Assembly (NCBI GenBank): GCA_017165825.1
Contig: CM029374.1
Coordinates: 7,825,847 to 7,889,846, forward strand
DNA length: 64,000 nt
Reading direction: 5' to 3'
Origin: Hepsetus odoe
Lineage: Eukaryota > Chordata > Actinopteri > Characiformes > Hepsetidae
Shown here: positions 10,571-22,609 of the stretch, piece after piece
Layout: the number at the start of each line of letters is the position of its first letter
How positions within the stretch are numbered: the stretch's first letter is position 1
Notes under the pieces: model-generated
The model's input: only the letters and a program-made list of their open reading frames with translations
Databases searched by the model: none
Told to the model about the DNA's origin: nothing
Program-made: the position numbers and the translations under genes

Positions 10571-12202
10571 GTTGTTATATTTTAACCTCTCATTGAGGCA
10601 TTTAGTGTGGTGCTTGACAGAAAGAGTAATGTTGCAAAGTTGCACTTGTTTAACTGCAAACTTATCATTTCATTTATCATTTAAAATGCTCATTTTTATT
10701 TTCCTTTATACTTATCATTTAAAACACTGGCTGCACTATTTAAAAGAAAAGTGAATTCTTTAGTTAACCATATTTGAAAAAGATTTTTGAGTGCACAAAA
10801 TGTTATGACTCTATATCAATTTAAGAATTCTTCTTAGTATGAAGAGGTCATTCACAAGATCAGTCATAGAAAGACTCTTTAAGTAATCAAAATCTGAATC
10901 TAGGGTATGATGTTGGAAAAAAGAGCACTGATATTACATTATTTGTTTCACACCTCATGTACATATTTGTGTGTATGCAAAATTCCAAAGTCATAGTAAA
11001 GTTGATCCAAACTCTTTTGTTAATAATGTTCTCTTCAAATTTTAAAAGAATGAAAATAGTTTGTGATAGATTTATGCGTAATATGATGTATTGTTTGTAT
11101 TGTTGAATATAATATAAAACTGAGAAGGCAGTTTTTATAATATCATATTATCATGTATATTTTAGACTATTAAGAAAGAAAACATGATCTGTACCATGTG
11201 TTTCTATTTCATGATAAATAGGCCATCTGAAAAGGAATACAATATCATTATCACATGAACATACAGTTAACTGTAGACTTAGTGGCACCATAAAGGAATT
11301 GGGCACAACTGTATGATAATCCAGATGTTCCGAAGAATGTTGTCTTGTGAAAGTTAGTATTCCTTACTATTTATTTCAGTGCAATCACTCCTACAAGCAA
11401 GTTTTCAAAAGCATTATATGATATCCAAGAATATTTCTATTTATGTTTCCCTGTATCCCTATCCAATTATACTTCGGGAATGTTTTTTTAATTTTTTTTT
11501 TAAAGGAACTGGTAGATCACCAGATGGTCAGGAAAGAGTGAATGATGGATGCAGTTAAAAATCCTGGGTGAAAAGCTTTTGCAAACTGCTCAGGATGGTT
11601 AGGGCAAAGGGCTTGCATTTAAACATGATAACGACCTAAGGCTACTGCCAAGAAACCACCTGAATGACTTGTAAAACTGTAAAAGTTCTTTTGTGGACTT
11701 GAGCCCAGTATATTACTCCTAGAAATACCAATAAAAAGGCTATCCAATCTGGTTGAATTATTAACTTCATAATTATAGTTTTACCATTTTTATACAATGT
11801 TTTCTTTGTGATAGCAGGATAAAGTTGCATAGCATTATGAAGTTTCATACTTTCTAAAAAAAAGTATTTTAAATGTGGCAACTTAGTAGAAATTATTGTG
11901 GACACACAAACATTGATATATTCTTTTACACCTACATACTACATATTTTTAAGCCTAAAAATAAATATAGGGAGTAAGTAAGATAATAATAGATAAGATC
12001 ATTTTAAATTACAGCAAAAAAGATTAAGTGTTAATAGAAAGCATATTTGCCATGAGTAATATTACAGGTGAAATGTATTCAATGGCATGAACTATGGTAC
12101 AGACAGTGCGCTTATGAAATGATTCCCCGAAGGTCATGGTAATGCTGACATATACCTCTACAGGTACCATAACTTTAGCTCTACCCACAATACCGACCTA
12201 CT
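10571..12202. other. Long AT-rich spacer
   Basis: Very AT-rich with poly-A and poly-T tracts. No reading frame with family resemblance, and no recognised repeat or RNA gene. Confidence 0.55.
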
Positions 12203-12491
12203 GATTTTGTTTGCTGTAAAATTTACAGTAGGTTTCTGTAAAAACTACCATAGAACTCCTTACAATCTCTACATAGGTAAAATAGGGAAAAATATTTTAC
12301 CTAAAAATCTGCCTAAACTATTTAGTAGGATTCTTGTTTTTGCAATTTGTTAGTTAGTAAAACTTTACTCATATCACTTGCATTCTTGCAGGTTTTGTTT
12401 TGAAATAAATTTCCCCATTTTACCTATTAAAGGGAATTCTAGAGTAGTTGATTTTTACAGAAACTTATTGTAAATTGTATTTCAAACAAAA
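12203..12491. repeat. About 290-bp imperfect palindrome (fold-back or MITE-like element)
   Basis: The left arm (about 12203-12300) and right arm (about 12385-12491) are imperfect reverse complements over most of about 100 bp. The best-matched blocks are 12222-12249 against 12447-12474 (about 23 of 28 paired), ataggtaaaatagggaaa at about 12275 against its complement near 12415-12433, and gattttgtttg against its complement at about 12482-12493. No transposase or recognised family is present. It could be a fold-back DNA transposon or a local inverted duplication. Confidence 0.7.
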
Positions 12492-12759
12492 CAATCATGT
12501 TGGGTTAAGATTACAGTAATTGTTTACATAATAGCATATCATTCTGTATTAATTAGTTGCACTAATCATAGGGTGTAGTTTTACATGATGCAGTAAATAA
12601 ACAGTTAAAATGCTACTACACATCACATTGTAAGAGATCAGAAAAGCTGAAAACCTGTGATCATACTTATCACAACATTATGACAACAAAAAAAAGAAAC
12701 AAAAAGAAAAAAATGTAACCTTGACAGCTCCATGAGTTTTTTGTGGTGGGTGCATAAAG
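12492..12759. other. AT-rich spacer
   Basis: AT-rich, with an A-rich purine stretch at about 12680-12715. No gene is recognised. Confidence 0.5.
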
Positions 12760-13300
12760 GTCACAAAGAGGTTGGGGGGTAGAGCACTGTCATTGCATTG
12801 CCATCCTGATGAGTTAGTTTGAGTAGAAATCCTCTAATAAAAACATTGACCCATGTAATTGATTTTAATGGCAGCTCTGTGCCATCTTTCCCGTGCTGGC
12901 TGGACGCCGGCCAGATGCCATCAGCGCTGCCCCCGGGGGACCGGGCAGAGGGGGCGGTGGGGTGTGTGGAGTGTGTGTGTATGGGTGGGGTGTGTGTGGG
13001 TGGAGTGGGGGAGCACAGATGAGTGCCTGCCTCTGAAGTGAAGAGTAACAAGAATAGATTAGTGTGCTTGATAAACACAGCGCGCAGCGGGCTCCAAAGG
13101 CAGCCGAGGGTACAACTGACCTTTTTGTTCTCTGTCAGGGGCAGAGGGGAGGCAGTGGGGAAGGGGCAGAGGGGACAGAAAAGACTATAGAGACCATCCT
13201 CCCCAACCGAGAGCCCCCAACTCCGTCCATGGTCTACAACTGCAACACTACATTGTCTAAGAAGACCCCTCACCATGTTTAGTGCAGCAGTGTGCAGCCC
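12760..13300. other. GC-rich block with G-rich, quadruplex-prone run
   Basis: Composition switches to GC-rich. The plus strand at about 12935-13015 has repeated G runs separated by TG (ggggcggtggggtg, gggtggggtg, gggtggagtggggg), which fits a G-quadruplex or a TG-rich imperfect repeat. The flanks contain non-repetitive sequence of regulatory-like composition. The open frames here reflect biased composition and lack domain features. Confidence 0.4.
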
Positions 13301-14980
13301 ATTTCAATAGTCTTTGCTTTTGTTTGCCTTTTTCCATTCTTGTCACCACTTCATGAACCATAATCAGTGTTTCTATGACACTGTGGTCACTGGAATGCTG
13401 ATATTACACCTCTATTATAGGCCTAGAGAAACAACGTGGTGTAGTTCTGCCTGAAGGCTTGAGAGTCAAAGGGGGGTTAAGGAGGGGGGCCTTTATTTAC
13501 ATTACTTTCTCCTGATACTTCCAGGGTCTTGGCAGCTTTTAGCCAAAGGGGAAGTATTGCACGCCTGGAAAGGAGCGCTTGCTTTAAGTGCCTCACACTG
13601 TTAGTGTCTTTTGTCAACCACTGTTGCTTTCCATAGTTCTTGGCAGGGTGGAAAAAGACACACTTAAATGCATACTGAGCAAATGAAGGTTAAGGCTGGT
13701 GTGAGCTTGACTGTGGGAAAGTTTACATCTGCTAAGGGCCCAGGGAGTGGCGGACAACGATATTGACTCAGAGTCAGGGGGAAAAATTGCTCAGGTGCTA
13801 TTATCCCTCATTGATCGCTTTAAGCTTCTCACGTCAAGTGGCAACAAATATTTCCACTGGTCAATTTCGCATGCTGATAGTAGAACAGTTTCTGATGACC
13901 TCCTGGCAGCTCATGGTTTTGCACACACTTTGGGAAGAACGCTAAATAAACGTTTCCATACATAGAAGGAGAAGGTCAAGATGGAAGTTCCCCTGTAATT
14001 AACGGCTCATTTTTCTCACCGGTGGACAGCTCTGTATGACACGAAGCGTGAGCGTTTTGCTAAGTTTGCAAGTGCAACTTTGCTGTTTAATTTACCTTGG
14101 TTGATGTCTGCCAGATGTACACAAACACAGAAAGATTAACAAGCCCTTAATGCTCATCTAGCAAATGAACGCATCTGTGTCACATTGAAAATGAACGGCT
14201 GGCCTCCTCGGATAACCTTACACACTCCTACCCCCATCTCTCAATTGTACTGCTCCTTGTAAAACACATGAGCTTTAGGGGATTAAGGTTTCGGTGAGCA
14301 CACATTCAGAACAACACCCAAGTGGGCCCAGAGAAAAACTGTGCTTAATTGTATTAATTTACTGCATGGACTAGCGAGAAGGCAACAGGGGGGAATGGCA
14401 CATCAATGCCACAGTCTGACAGAAGGGGTTCTAGCACAGGCTGCATTGCTGCTAGGGGCCTACCTCTCTCGCCCTGTCTTTGCCCCTCTCTCCTTATTCT
14501 GCTCTATTATTCCTCTCGCCTTGCCTTGGGCTCAACCAGATGTTGCAGAAAGAAGGTGTTGTGACAGAGGGCTACAGCTCCCTACAGCAGGTGGCACCGC
14601 AGGTCGTGATTAGCACACATACTCACACACCCATATGTATACACACACATTTCTTGCTTACATACCCACAGACCTGACTGAGTACAGCTGTCTAATTGGA
14701 TGGCAGGTAGTTGCCTGACAAGATTTCTTGCAAGATTACCTGCAGCAGTAGCTGGGCTAATGACCGGGGTTGAAGATGCCTGTGAGACTGGCAAGGCAAA
14801 GCATGGGGGACTGATGCTTCTCATAGCAGCTGTCTTTAAGGCACTCAATGCAGCATAACTAGGCCAGGAAAGCCTATGAGCTGAAAAGGGGCCCTTTGGA
14901 ACAACTCAAGCTAGAATGGATCCCTCTTTAGCGCCCTCACAATGGCACAGTGACTTAGGAGGATGGCTGAAGAAATGTGG
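13301..14980. promoter_or_regulatory. Candidate conserved non-coding cluster (strongest part 13740-14260)
   Basis: Long stretch of balanced composition without recognised transposons. The core 13740-14260 contains TAATTA/TAAT-type and TTAAT-type sites, palindromic words such as gactcagagtc, and no low-complexity DNA. A 72-codon frame (13747-13965) is open across part of it. It resembles no protein family known to me and does not justify calling an exon. The region looks like vertebrate developmental enhancers. Conservation itself cannot be seen here. Confidence 0.35.
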
Positions 14981-15294
14981 AAAGGCAGGTATTAGGGCAT
15001 TATGTTTCCTGCAAGTAACTCTCCTGCTGTACATGCTATATAATTTTGGATCCTAGTTCATTCTAAAGTAAATTATGAAGCAGTTTTTACATTATTAATG
15101 AACATACATTTGTTACTTTGTCATGCTATATAAATGTGACCACATATAATCTGCATAACAGTAATGCATCTGGTGTTTAGGAGATATGGCAGTAAAATTT
15201 CTAACCAGATTGTTTAACACAGTCTTGGAAAGTGAAATGTTGCCTGTACTGTTTCAAGAATAAGGGTAATATGCAGAGCTGTAGTAATTTTAGA
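14981..15294. other. AT-rich spacer
   Basis: No gene or recognised repeat before the LINE fragment that starts near 15295. Confidence 0.5.
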
Positions 15295-15985
15295 GGAATA
15301 AAGTTGATCAGCCAATGCATGTGGTAATGGGAAAAGTATTGGATGCTATGTTAAGAAAACAGGTGATGATTAGTGAGCAGCAGCATGGTTTCATTCCAAG
15401 AAAGAGCACTACATATGCAATGAGTGCTCTGAGAGTGTTGAAGTATAGAGAAGGTCAGGAACAGACCTAGAGAAAGCAGATGACAGGGTGCCTAGAGAGG
15501 TATTTGTAGTATTATATGAGGAAGTCAGGATCAGCAGAAAGTAGTACAGGATAAGTATGAGGGCAGTGTGACAGTGGTGAGGTCTGCAGTAGGAATGATG
15601 GATGCATTTAAAGGAGAGGTGGGATTATATCGTGGATCAGCACTAAGTCCATTTTTGTTTGCATAATGAGGGACAGTTTGACAGATGAGAATTAACAGGA
15701 GTCCCCATGGACTATGATGTTCACAGATGACATTGAGATCTGTAGTGAGAGTAGGGAGCAACTTGAGGAGATCGTGGAGAGGTGGAGACATGTTCCAGAT
15801 ATATTAGAGGAATGAATGTCAATAGGACTAAGACAGAGCACGAGTGTGAATGAAACTGCAGACAGCAGAATTGTTAGGATAGAATGAGTAGAGGAGCAAA
15901 AGATTGAGGGGCTTAAATAGTTGGGGCCAAAATCACAGGAGAGCAGTGAGAGTTATTTTATCAGGATTTGAGACAGTGGCACTGA

Positions 15986-16026
<41 letters not shown>

Positions 16027-16405
16027 GGGACGCTGGAGGCAGCAGAGTTAAAAATACAAAGTTTTGCGGCAGGAGTGAGTAGGGTGGAAAAGATTATGAA
16101 CACATTCTTAAACATTTGACAATTTGGAGAAAAAGTCAGAGGCAAACCTGTGTTTGGACATGTACAGAGGAGAGAAGAGGATAATATTAGGAGAAGGATG
16201 TTGCAGATGGAGCTGCCAAGGAAGAGAAGAAGAAGGCCAAAGCAGAGTTTAAGGATGTGGTGAGTGAGGACATGCAGGCAGTTGGTTTGAAGGAGGAAGA
16301 TACAGAGGACCAGAAGAAATAGAGATGGATGATCCGTACTGGCAATCCCTAATAAAAACAGCCGAAAGAAGGTGAAGAAGTACAAGAAGAAATGCATCTG
16401 CTGAT
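15295..16405 (+). pseudogene. LINE fragment, family 2: reverse transcriptase to 3' end, interrupted by A36
   Basis: Plus-strand relic of a fish non-LTR retrotransposon. A stretch at about 15600-15650 reads VGLYRGSALSPFLFA (RT motif). The RT catalytic box follows after the ESPWTM-like string at about 15700-15730 as FTDD in place of FADD. Later sequence encodes a post-RT region with repeated frameshifts. The 3' end has aacagccgaaagaag at about 16358-16372. The 36-base A tract at 15989-16024 lies inside the element rather than at its end. Stops and frameshifts make it inactive. Much of it aligns by eye with 36900-37570. Confidence 0.85.
15989..16024 (+). repeat. A36 homopolymer inside LINE fragment
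   Basis: Thirty-six consecutive A residues lie between gacttA and actggg, within the LINE-2 relic. It may mark a lost internal segment or expansion of an A-rich codon run, or an assembly collapse. Confidence 0.95.
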
Positions 16406-17952
16406 TTCACTGCAGAGTAGTATGGAAGATGTTAAGGATGTTGGTTCACAGGAATATAACTTTACATGTATTAACCTTACATCAGTAAAAAAAAAAACAT
16501 CTGCTCTTAGATTTATGAGCACAATTGTGGTATGAAAATTTAGATGCCATCCAACTGAATGTCTGTTTGTTTAATTATTTCAGTTTACAGTTATAAAATT
16601 GAAAGGTTGAGTTTAACATTTAATAGCAAGTTTTTATTTTTTGTGAATGGAAAAATTGCATTCATTCTAGCTATAAAGTAGTTATACTCGCATTGTGTTT
16701 GTAGAAACATGTTAAAATCACTGCCAGTGCTGTTGGGAAAAAAATTGAATCAAACTCTGTGCAAGTAAATGAACTAACTAAGTGTTGGACCAACCTAGGA
16801 TGACATTTGGAATGCAGCATTCCCTAAATTATTAGACTACCGTGCCGTCATTATCATAGCAGTGCTGGGCCAATTCATTTTCAAAGTGCACCAGATGTGC
16901 TCCTGCAATTATTCCAGCAAGGACCGAGGTTCAGATGTGTACTCACACTCTCCATTCTTGTTGGAACTGTAAATGTCTTCAATTTGAATTCCTGGCTGAC
17001 CTTCTCTCGTTTTGCTTTCACATTCCATTTCACATGCCATGCTTTGCAGCAGTTTGAGGCAAGTTTGGAACTAGACAGTTTTAACCATTTTATAATTTCT
17101 GCTGAGAATCTTACTTTAAATACCCATCTGAGAACAGTTTATTTGGGATATGCTGTACACTTAGGTTAAGGATTAGGTTTTCATACATTATGCAATCAAT
17201 GAAAAAGCGACTAAAAATATACATAACGTTTTATTTTTGAATGTTTTTTTTAATCTTTTAATTATTATTTTTACATTTTTTATTGACACGGTAACCCATT
17301 TATCTTTACCAGAAATATAATTTAAAAAACATACATTTTGTGCTTACCAGGTTGTTTTGTTTGTGGACATACTGTCATATAGTACTTGAATATATGACAC
17401 TTGAACACACTTGAATATATAAAGTAATTTGTTGATTATAAAATAATTTGTTGATAAATTTGCAGATATTTACATTATATGAATGTTCTTCAAATTTACC
17501 ACATTTTTTAAACAAAACTAGACTAGACAGTAAAAACTAGACAGTAGACTAAAATGTTTTTCCATCACTATCACTTCTACATATTCTAATGGGCATCTTT
17601 TAATTTAGGTGCAGATAATAAATGAAACCCTAATGTGTTTTAGCGTGTAATACTTTTGGACTTAATCCTTTGGTGACAAGTGCAATGAATACCAGAAAAT
17701 AAAAATAAAAAATTGAAGAACTGAAGAACTGTAGACATGTATGAGGAAGGGTACAAGGATGGAGAAGAGTGAATTGGGTTCTATCACAGAAACAGGTTTA
17801 TGTAAATTACACGAATTATGAAGAATATATGAAAAACAACAATTGTACTTCTTTCGAGTAAGCAATACTGGTCCAGGGCAATCTTTTGCTTAAAATATTT
17901 AAGTAGCTTATAGTCAATCAAATTTTTTTTGTTTTATTAAATTCATTTAATG
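16406..17952. other. AT-rich spacer
   Basis: No coding signal or known transposon. Small local duplications occur at 17385-17460 (cttgaatatat twice, taatttgttgat twice) and 17518-17550 (actagacagta twice). Confidence 0.5.
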
Positions 17953-18034
17953 AATCTTCTTCTTTGTCTTTTGGCTGCTCTTGTTTAGGGGTCGCCAGAA
18001 CGGATCAACTGTCTCCATTTCTTCCTGTCCTAAT
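17953..18034 (-). mobile_element. LINE family-2 3'-end fragment
   Basis: The minus strand carries the family's 3' terminus: cttcttctttgtcttttggc followed by tttaggggtcgcc and a ggatcaac-type stretch. It resembles 32408-32577 and the plus-strand end of the 15.3-16.4 kb copy. It is a heavily 5'-truncated insertion. Confidence 0.7.
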
Positions 18035-18379
18035 TCCTAATTTAATTTATAAATACTTTAGTCTTCAGTCTATATATAGCCATACTTATTAGTTATGTCT
18101 ATTTGATTTTATGACCTTAAAATTATTAAAGTAACTCATTTTTGGATTTAGATTCTGGCAACATTTGCTTAGTAAGAGCAAAGAAAATCTTAGATATATC
18201 TGTACATAGTAGATTCCAGGTAGGTTTTTACATAATTAGTAAAGGTAAACTAGACTTTGAATAGGAGAAAATGAATATAACAAAGTCTTTTACAGAGAAC
18301 AGCAGTGTATTTAGGGCTGGTCTAAAAGCATAGCATCAGGTCCTCACCTTTTAATGCCTGCCTCTACATGGAGCTGAAT
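18035..18379. other. AT-rich spacer
   Basis: Nothing recognised. Confidence 0.5.
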
Positions 18380-18730
18380 CATATACTGTGATCTACAGTG
18401 TACCTTCACACTCTGCTAGAAAGGGTCGAGATCTTGCCGTGCACCTTTTTTTCTTTCTCTGCAAATGCATTTCTTTTCACTTCGCTCTTTGCTTCCAATT
18501 AACTGAGTAGGCGTTTTATCCCATAATTAGTATCTTCATTTCCTGTCTGAAGCCTCATTATCAATGCGACAAATTTGCCCGCAGTAATAGCTTCTAGTAC
18601 TTAATGATGCCATTATTCTTAATGATACTGTTTTTAGCTACAAAGGAATAATTACAGTTCACTTCTGCTGCAACCGTGTACAGAGAAAAACTGTTTGGAT
18701 TTGTCCTGTCAGTTTGGTAGTTTAGGATGG
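18380..18730. promoter_or_regulatory. Candidate conserved non-coding element
   Basis: Repeat-free block with several homeodomain-type words (caattaact, cataattagt, taatgatac twice, ggaataattac) and a POU-like tgcaaatgcat at about 18460. No coding frame is seen. The call rests on composition and motifs only. Confidence 0.35.
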
Positions 18731-19307
18731 ACAATGTTTCCTATGATCACATTTTTTTTTTCATTTTCATAGTAGAATTAGGTGCAAGGGTAAGAGGTTA
18801 TGAGAACCGCCATGTCATTCTACTTGTCAACACATTTTGTTACTTTTCTTATACGGTTTACAATGATATGTTAATTAAAAGGAATATTCTACTTGCTTTT
18901 TTGGCTTACCTTGATTCTTTTAAATTTTTTTTAGATAAGTACAATATACAGTCATAATAGGCAGTTGTACAATAGTTTTTTTTTCTAAAATAAATGAATG
19001 AAGAGGTCCAACCTCTAAAATAATACATTACTTCCAACCTCTAAAATAATACATTACTACTTAAATTGATTTAGATTTTTCGTCACAAAAAACTCAGTTG
19101 AGCTGAGTTAGTACTTTTGTAAAGTCTGCCATCTTAGGTTTTGTATATAATATTGATATATATCATCCTCAAACTGATACATAATATTTGTATATAATAA
19201 AGTACTCATTTGACTTTGGACAAAAGAATATATGGTCTACTTTTCTGATCCAACTCCACTCTCAAATGTTCACATAGGCAGATGAAGAAATAAATAGTCC
19301 TGTCTTT
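18731..19307. other. AT-rich spacer with a tandem duplication
   Basis: AT-rich sequence. The only clear feature is the 26-bp tandem duplication listed separately. Also a TATA-rich run at about 19145-19200. Confidence 0.5.
19007..19058 (+). repeat. Perfect 26-bp tandem duplication
   Basis: The unit starting tccaacctctaaaataat and ending acattact occurs at 19007-19032 and again immediately at 19033-19058 with no mismatch. A recent slippage or duplication event is likely. Confidence 0.95.
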
Positions 19308-19521
19308 GGGCAGTGGTAGCCTAGTGGTTAGGGACTAGGCCCTCAGATTGGAAGATCATGGGTTCGAATCCCTTACCAGTAGGTTGCCCTGAGGTACCCT
19401 TGAGCAAGGTACTGCCCCCTGCTGCATGTGTGTGCATGGGTAAAATGCAGAGGTCTAATTATGTTATGGCTCACTGTGTGCAGTGCTGTTTCACAATGAC
19501 AAGAATAGTCACTTTCACTTT
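19308..19521 (+). mobile_element. Family-B tRNA-derived SINE, plus orientation
   Basis: The head gggcagtggtagcctagtgg contains a box A-like element, and gggttcgaatccc is a good box B. The body gaggtacccttgagcaaggt and the tail (gtcactttcacttt) follow. It is the only near full-length family-B copy on the plus strand in this window. Confidence 0.9.
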
Positions 19522-20101
19522 ATGGGGAAAGCGGTATGTGTGATCATGTTGCTCATTTTTGATAGCACTGAAAGCATTTCAGAAACGATTAAAGTGATGA
19601 CTGCTTATAATTTTTTATAATCACAATTGTAAAGTGGCCTGTTGTGTTTGATGTTACTTTTTACTTACAAATGCCAGATTCAAAAGAACAATGTTAAGAC
19701 AAAGTAATTTGTTTCAGGATTTAAATAGACGTCATGACATTTCCCTGCCATTTCCTGTGGCAGTTATATTTGTGTATGGACCAGGATTTAGGACATATAA
19801 AAAGGAATCTTTTTCTAAAAAGGCCAAAACAAAAAAAAAAACACATTGCAGGTTTAATTGAAAAGATGCTTGAGACTGCCTCAGGTAGTGTATCATTTAA
19901 AACATGAAAGGGTTTTTGAAAATGTACTGCAGTCCTGGATGAAACCAAAAGTTTGCATGGAAATTAATAAATGAATATGCATGATTGTCATCTTATGGGT
20001 TTGTGAAAACATGGAATTGTAAAGCACCTAGACAAAGGTCTTTGTTGCTGTTTTCCTCTGATTCTATGCCAGGGCAATTTCCATCTGTCTGCCCGAGCTG
20101 A
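19522..20101. other. AT-rich spacer
   Basis: No gene or recognised repeat. A12 near 19830. Confidence 0.5.
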
Positions 20102-20127
20102 TCTCTCTCTCTTTCTCTTTCTCTCTT

Positions 20128-20203
<76 letters not shown>
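20102..20203 (+). repeat. (CT)n microsatellite, about 100 bp
   Basis: CT dinucleotides with TTT interruptions in the first 60 bases and pure CT afterwards. The long RE-repeat frames on the minus strand are translations of it. Confidence 0.98.
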
Positions 20204-20206
<3 letters not shown>

Positions 20207-21901
20207 CTGACACTCTTGCACACCCCTTTGTCCTGGCATTAGAACCACAGGAAACAGTGTCCATTCCTTTACGCGATGCGACAGTCAGTTCACCTACCCA
20301 GGGCTAACGTGGCATGAGGAAGCTGATGATTTGCACCTGAGGCTCCTACTCCTCCACCCCTTTGCTTCTCCAATTCCCTCCATCCCACAGTACATTCCGT
20401 GTCTTCTGTTCCCCTTCATCTTCATCCTTTTATTCATTCTTCTGCCGCATGCTTTGTTTTTCTTTATATAGCTGTTTTTCTTCTTCTTAAAGATTTTTCT
20501 TTGTCAGTTCTTTCCATTATAAAATGACAAGAACAGATAGCACTAAAGAGCAAATGTAATTATTTCAAAGACTGTAGAGTCTTTAGTGATTTCTAAATGG
20601 TACTTTATGAAATGGTATGATATTGAAGATATATGTCTCATAGCTAAGTAAAAGTCAATGCTACTCTTTTTTGCTGTGCACAGCCAGTGTGGTATGACTA
20701 CATCATCTATACAAAATGAAGTGATTGTAAATCATTCCACCAATTGAATATTATCACTTTTCAAAATCTGCTGCTTGGATTCTATCTTTGATCACTTTTC
20801 TCAGTAAACTGAAGAAAATAGCTGCAAAAGAACATGTTGACATTTTCTTAATTTCGCCAAACAAACCTAATGCTGAGACTTGAAGACAACGCCTTGTCCA
20901 ATCACCTAAAAGAAGCACTTCTGGGATTGCTTGCAGTGATGAAAATAACTTTTGGCAGAGTTTTTACAGAAATCTTTGGATTCAAGCTAAGAAGATTTCT
21001 ATGTCTGACAAATGTTTGTCATTTATTATATTGAAAGCACACTTAGAAAAATAGGACACAGCCTTAAGCATTAAAACATGCTGAGACTATGCAATCATTT
21101 AATAAAAGACTCGTAGACATATGGCAGAGTCTTAAAAAGACATTCAAGGCCAAAGGAAAAAAGAAGCAGAAGGAGAAGTCAAAGCTGCCATCTCTGTTGA
21201 ATATATCTTATGCTGGTACATACATTACCAAGTAATCTGAAGTATTGGTTTTATTTGAGCTGACGTGAGATTCCCCACCAGTATGACATGCTGACACAGA
21301 AATGAAATAGATGGAGTGTTACCAGCTTATTAAAAGAACTCTCCTAAGAGCTTTGTGAGGCATATGCCAAAGCTCAATCTGCAGAGAAAGCCAGATGATT
21401 AAGAGAGTTTTGGCCTAACGCCTCCAGGGATAGGATTAGGGTGTGATTTGTACTGCTTTGAGGTAGGCACTAAATCTGCATTCATCCCAGATTGACTCAA
21501 CTGCAAATGACTCCATTAAGATCAGTGATATTTAGCGTGAGATCTTTTACCACATTTCAGATAGAATGCTGCGCTAGGATTGATTTTGGCCTTAAAAAAT
21601 GCAGAAATATGTGCTTTAACCCAGTTTTTAATCCAGTCCTCAGGGAACACCAGCATGTTCTATATTCTATGTATCTCCAAACACATCTCACTACCCAGTA
21701 ATAAAATTTGAAGATACTGATTATCTGGCTCAAGATGTGTTAAGAACTGAGCTAAAAATCTTAACCCCTATTCTTAACCATTAAGCACATTTGAAGACTT
21801 ATATTCTGCACAATGTGTATGTATAGAAAATTGCTCTCGGACAAATTACATGTTCACACATTAAATGCATCAGTTCTGTTCATGTTAAAAAATTTTTTTT
21901 T
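20204..21901. other. Unique spacer; possible conserved segments near 20210-20420 and 21180-21480
   Basis: No protein-coding gene. The two sub-blocks are less AT-rich than the rest and repeat-free, so they are weak candidates for non-coding conservation. The remainder is ordinary AT-rich spacer. Confidence 0.3.
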
Positions 21902-21903
21902 TT

Positions 21904-21940
<37 letters not shown>

Positions 21941-21943
21941 AAA
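21902..21943. repeat. (AT)n tract within a short palindrome
   Basis: An AT run is flanked by ttaaatta on the left and taattttaa on the right, so the whole segment can fold on itself. It follows a T tract. Confidence 0.9.
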
Positions 21944-22447
<504 letters not shown>

Positions 22448-22556
22448 AATAATGTGTGAACTTCTGGTATCATATTAACATTTTCCTTCTGCAGTAGAGT
22501 TCTTCAGGAAGTTTTATTATAACATGTCAACATAGTTTCTTCTTAACAATTTCATT

Positions 22557-22560
<4 letters not shown>

Positions 22561-22605
<45 letters not shown>
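22561..22605 (+). repeat. (TC)n microsatellite
   Basis: Pure TC repeat preceded by imperfect CT-rich sequence. Confidence 0.97.

Positions 22606-22609
<4 letters not shown>

Noticed and set aside
19308..19380. Functional tRNA gene
   Set aside because: Box A- and box B-like sequences are present, but the head belongs to a SINE with its body and tail. The cloverleaf is not intact.
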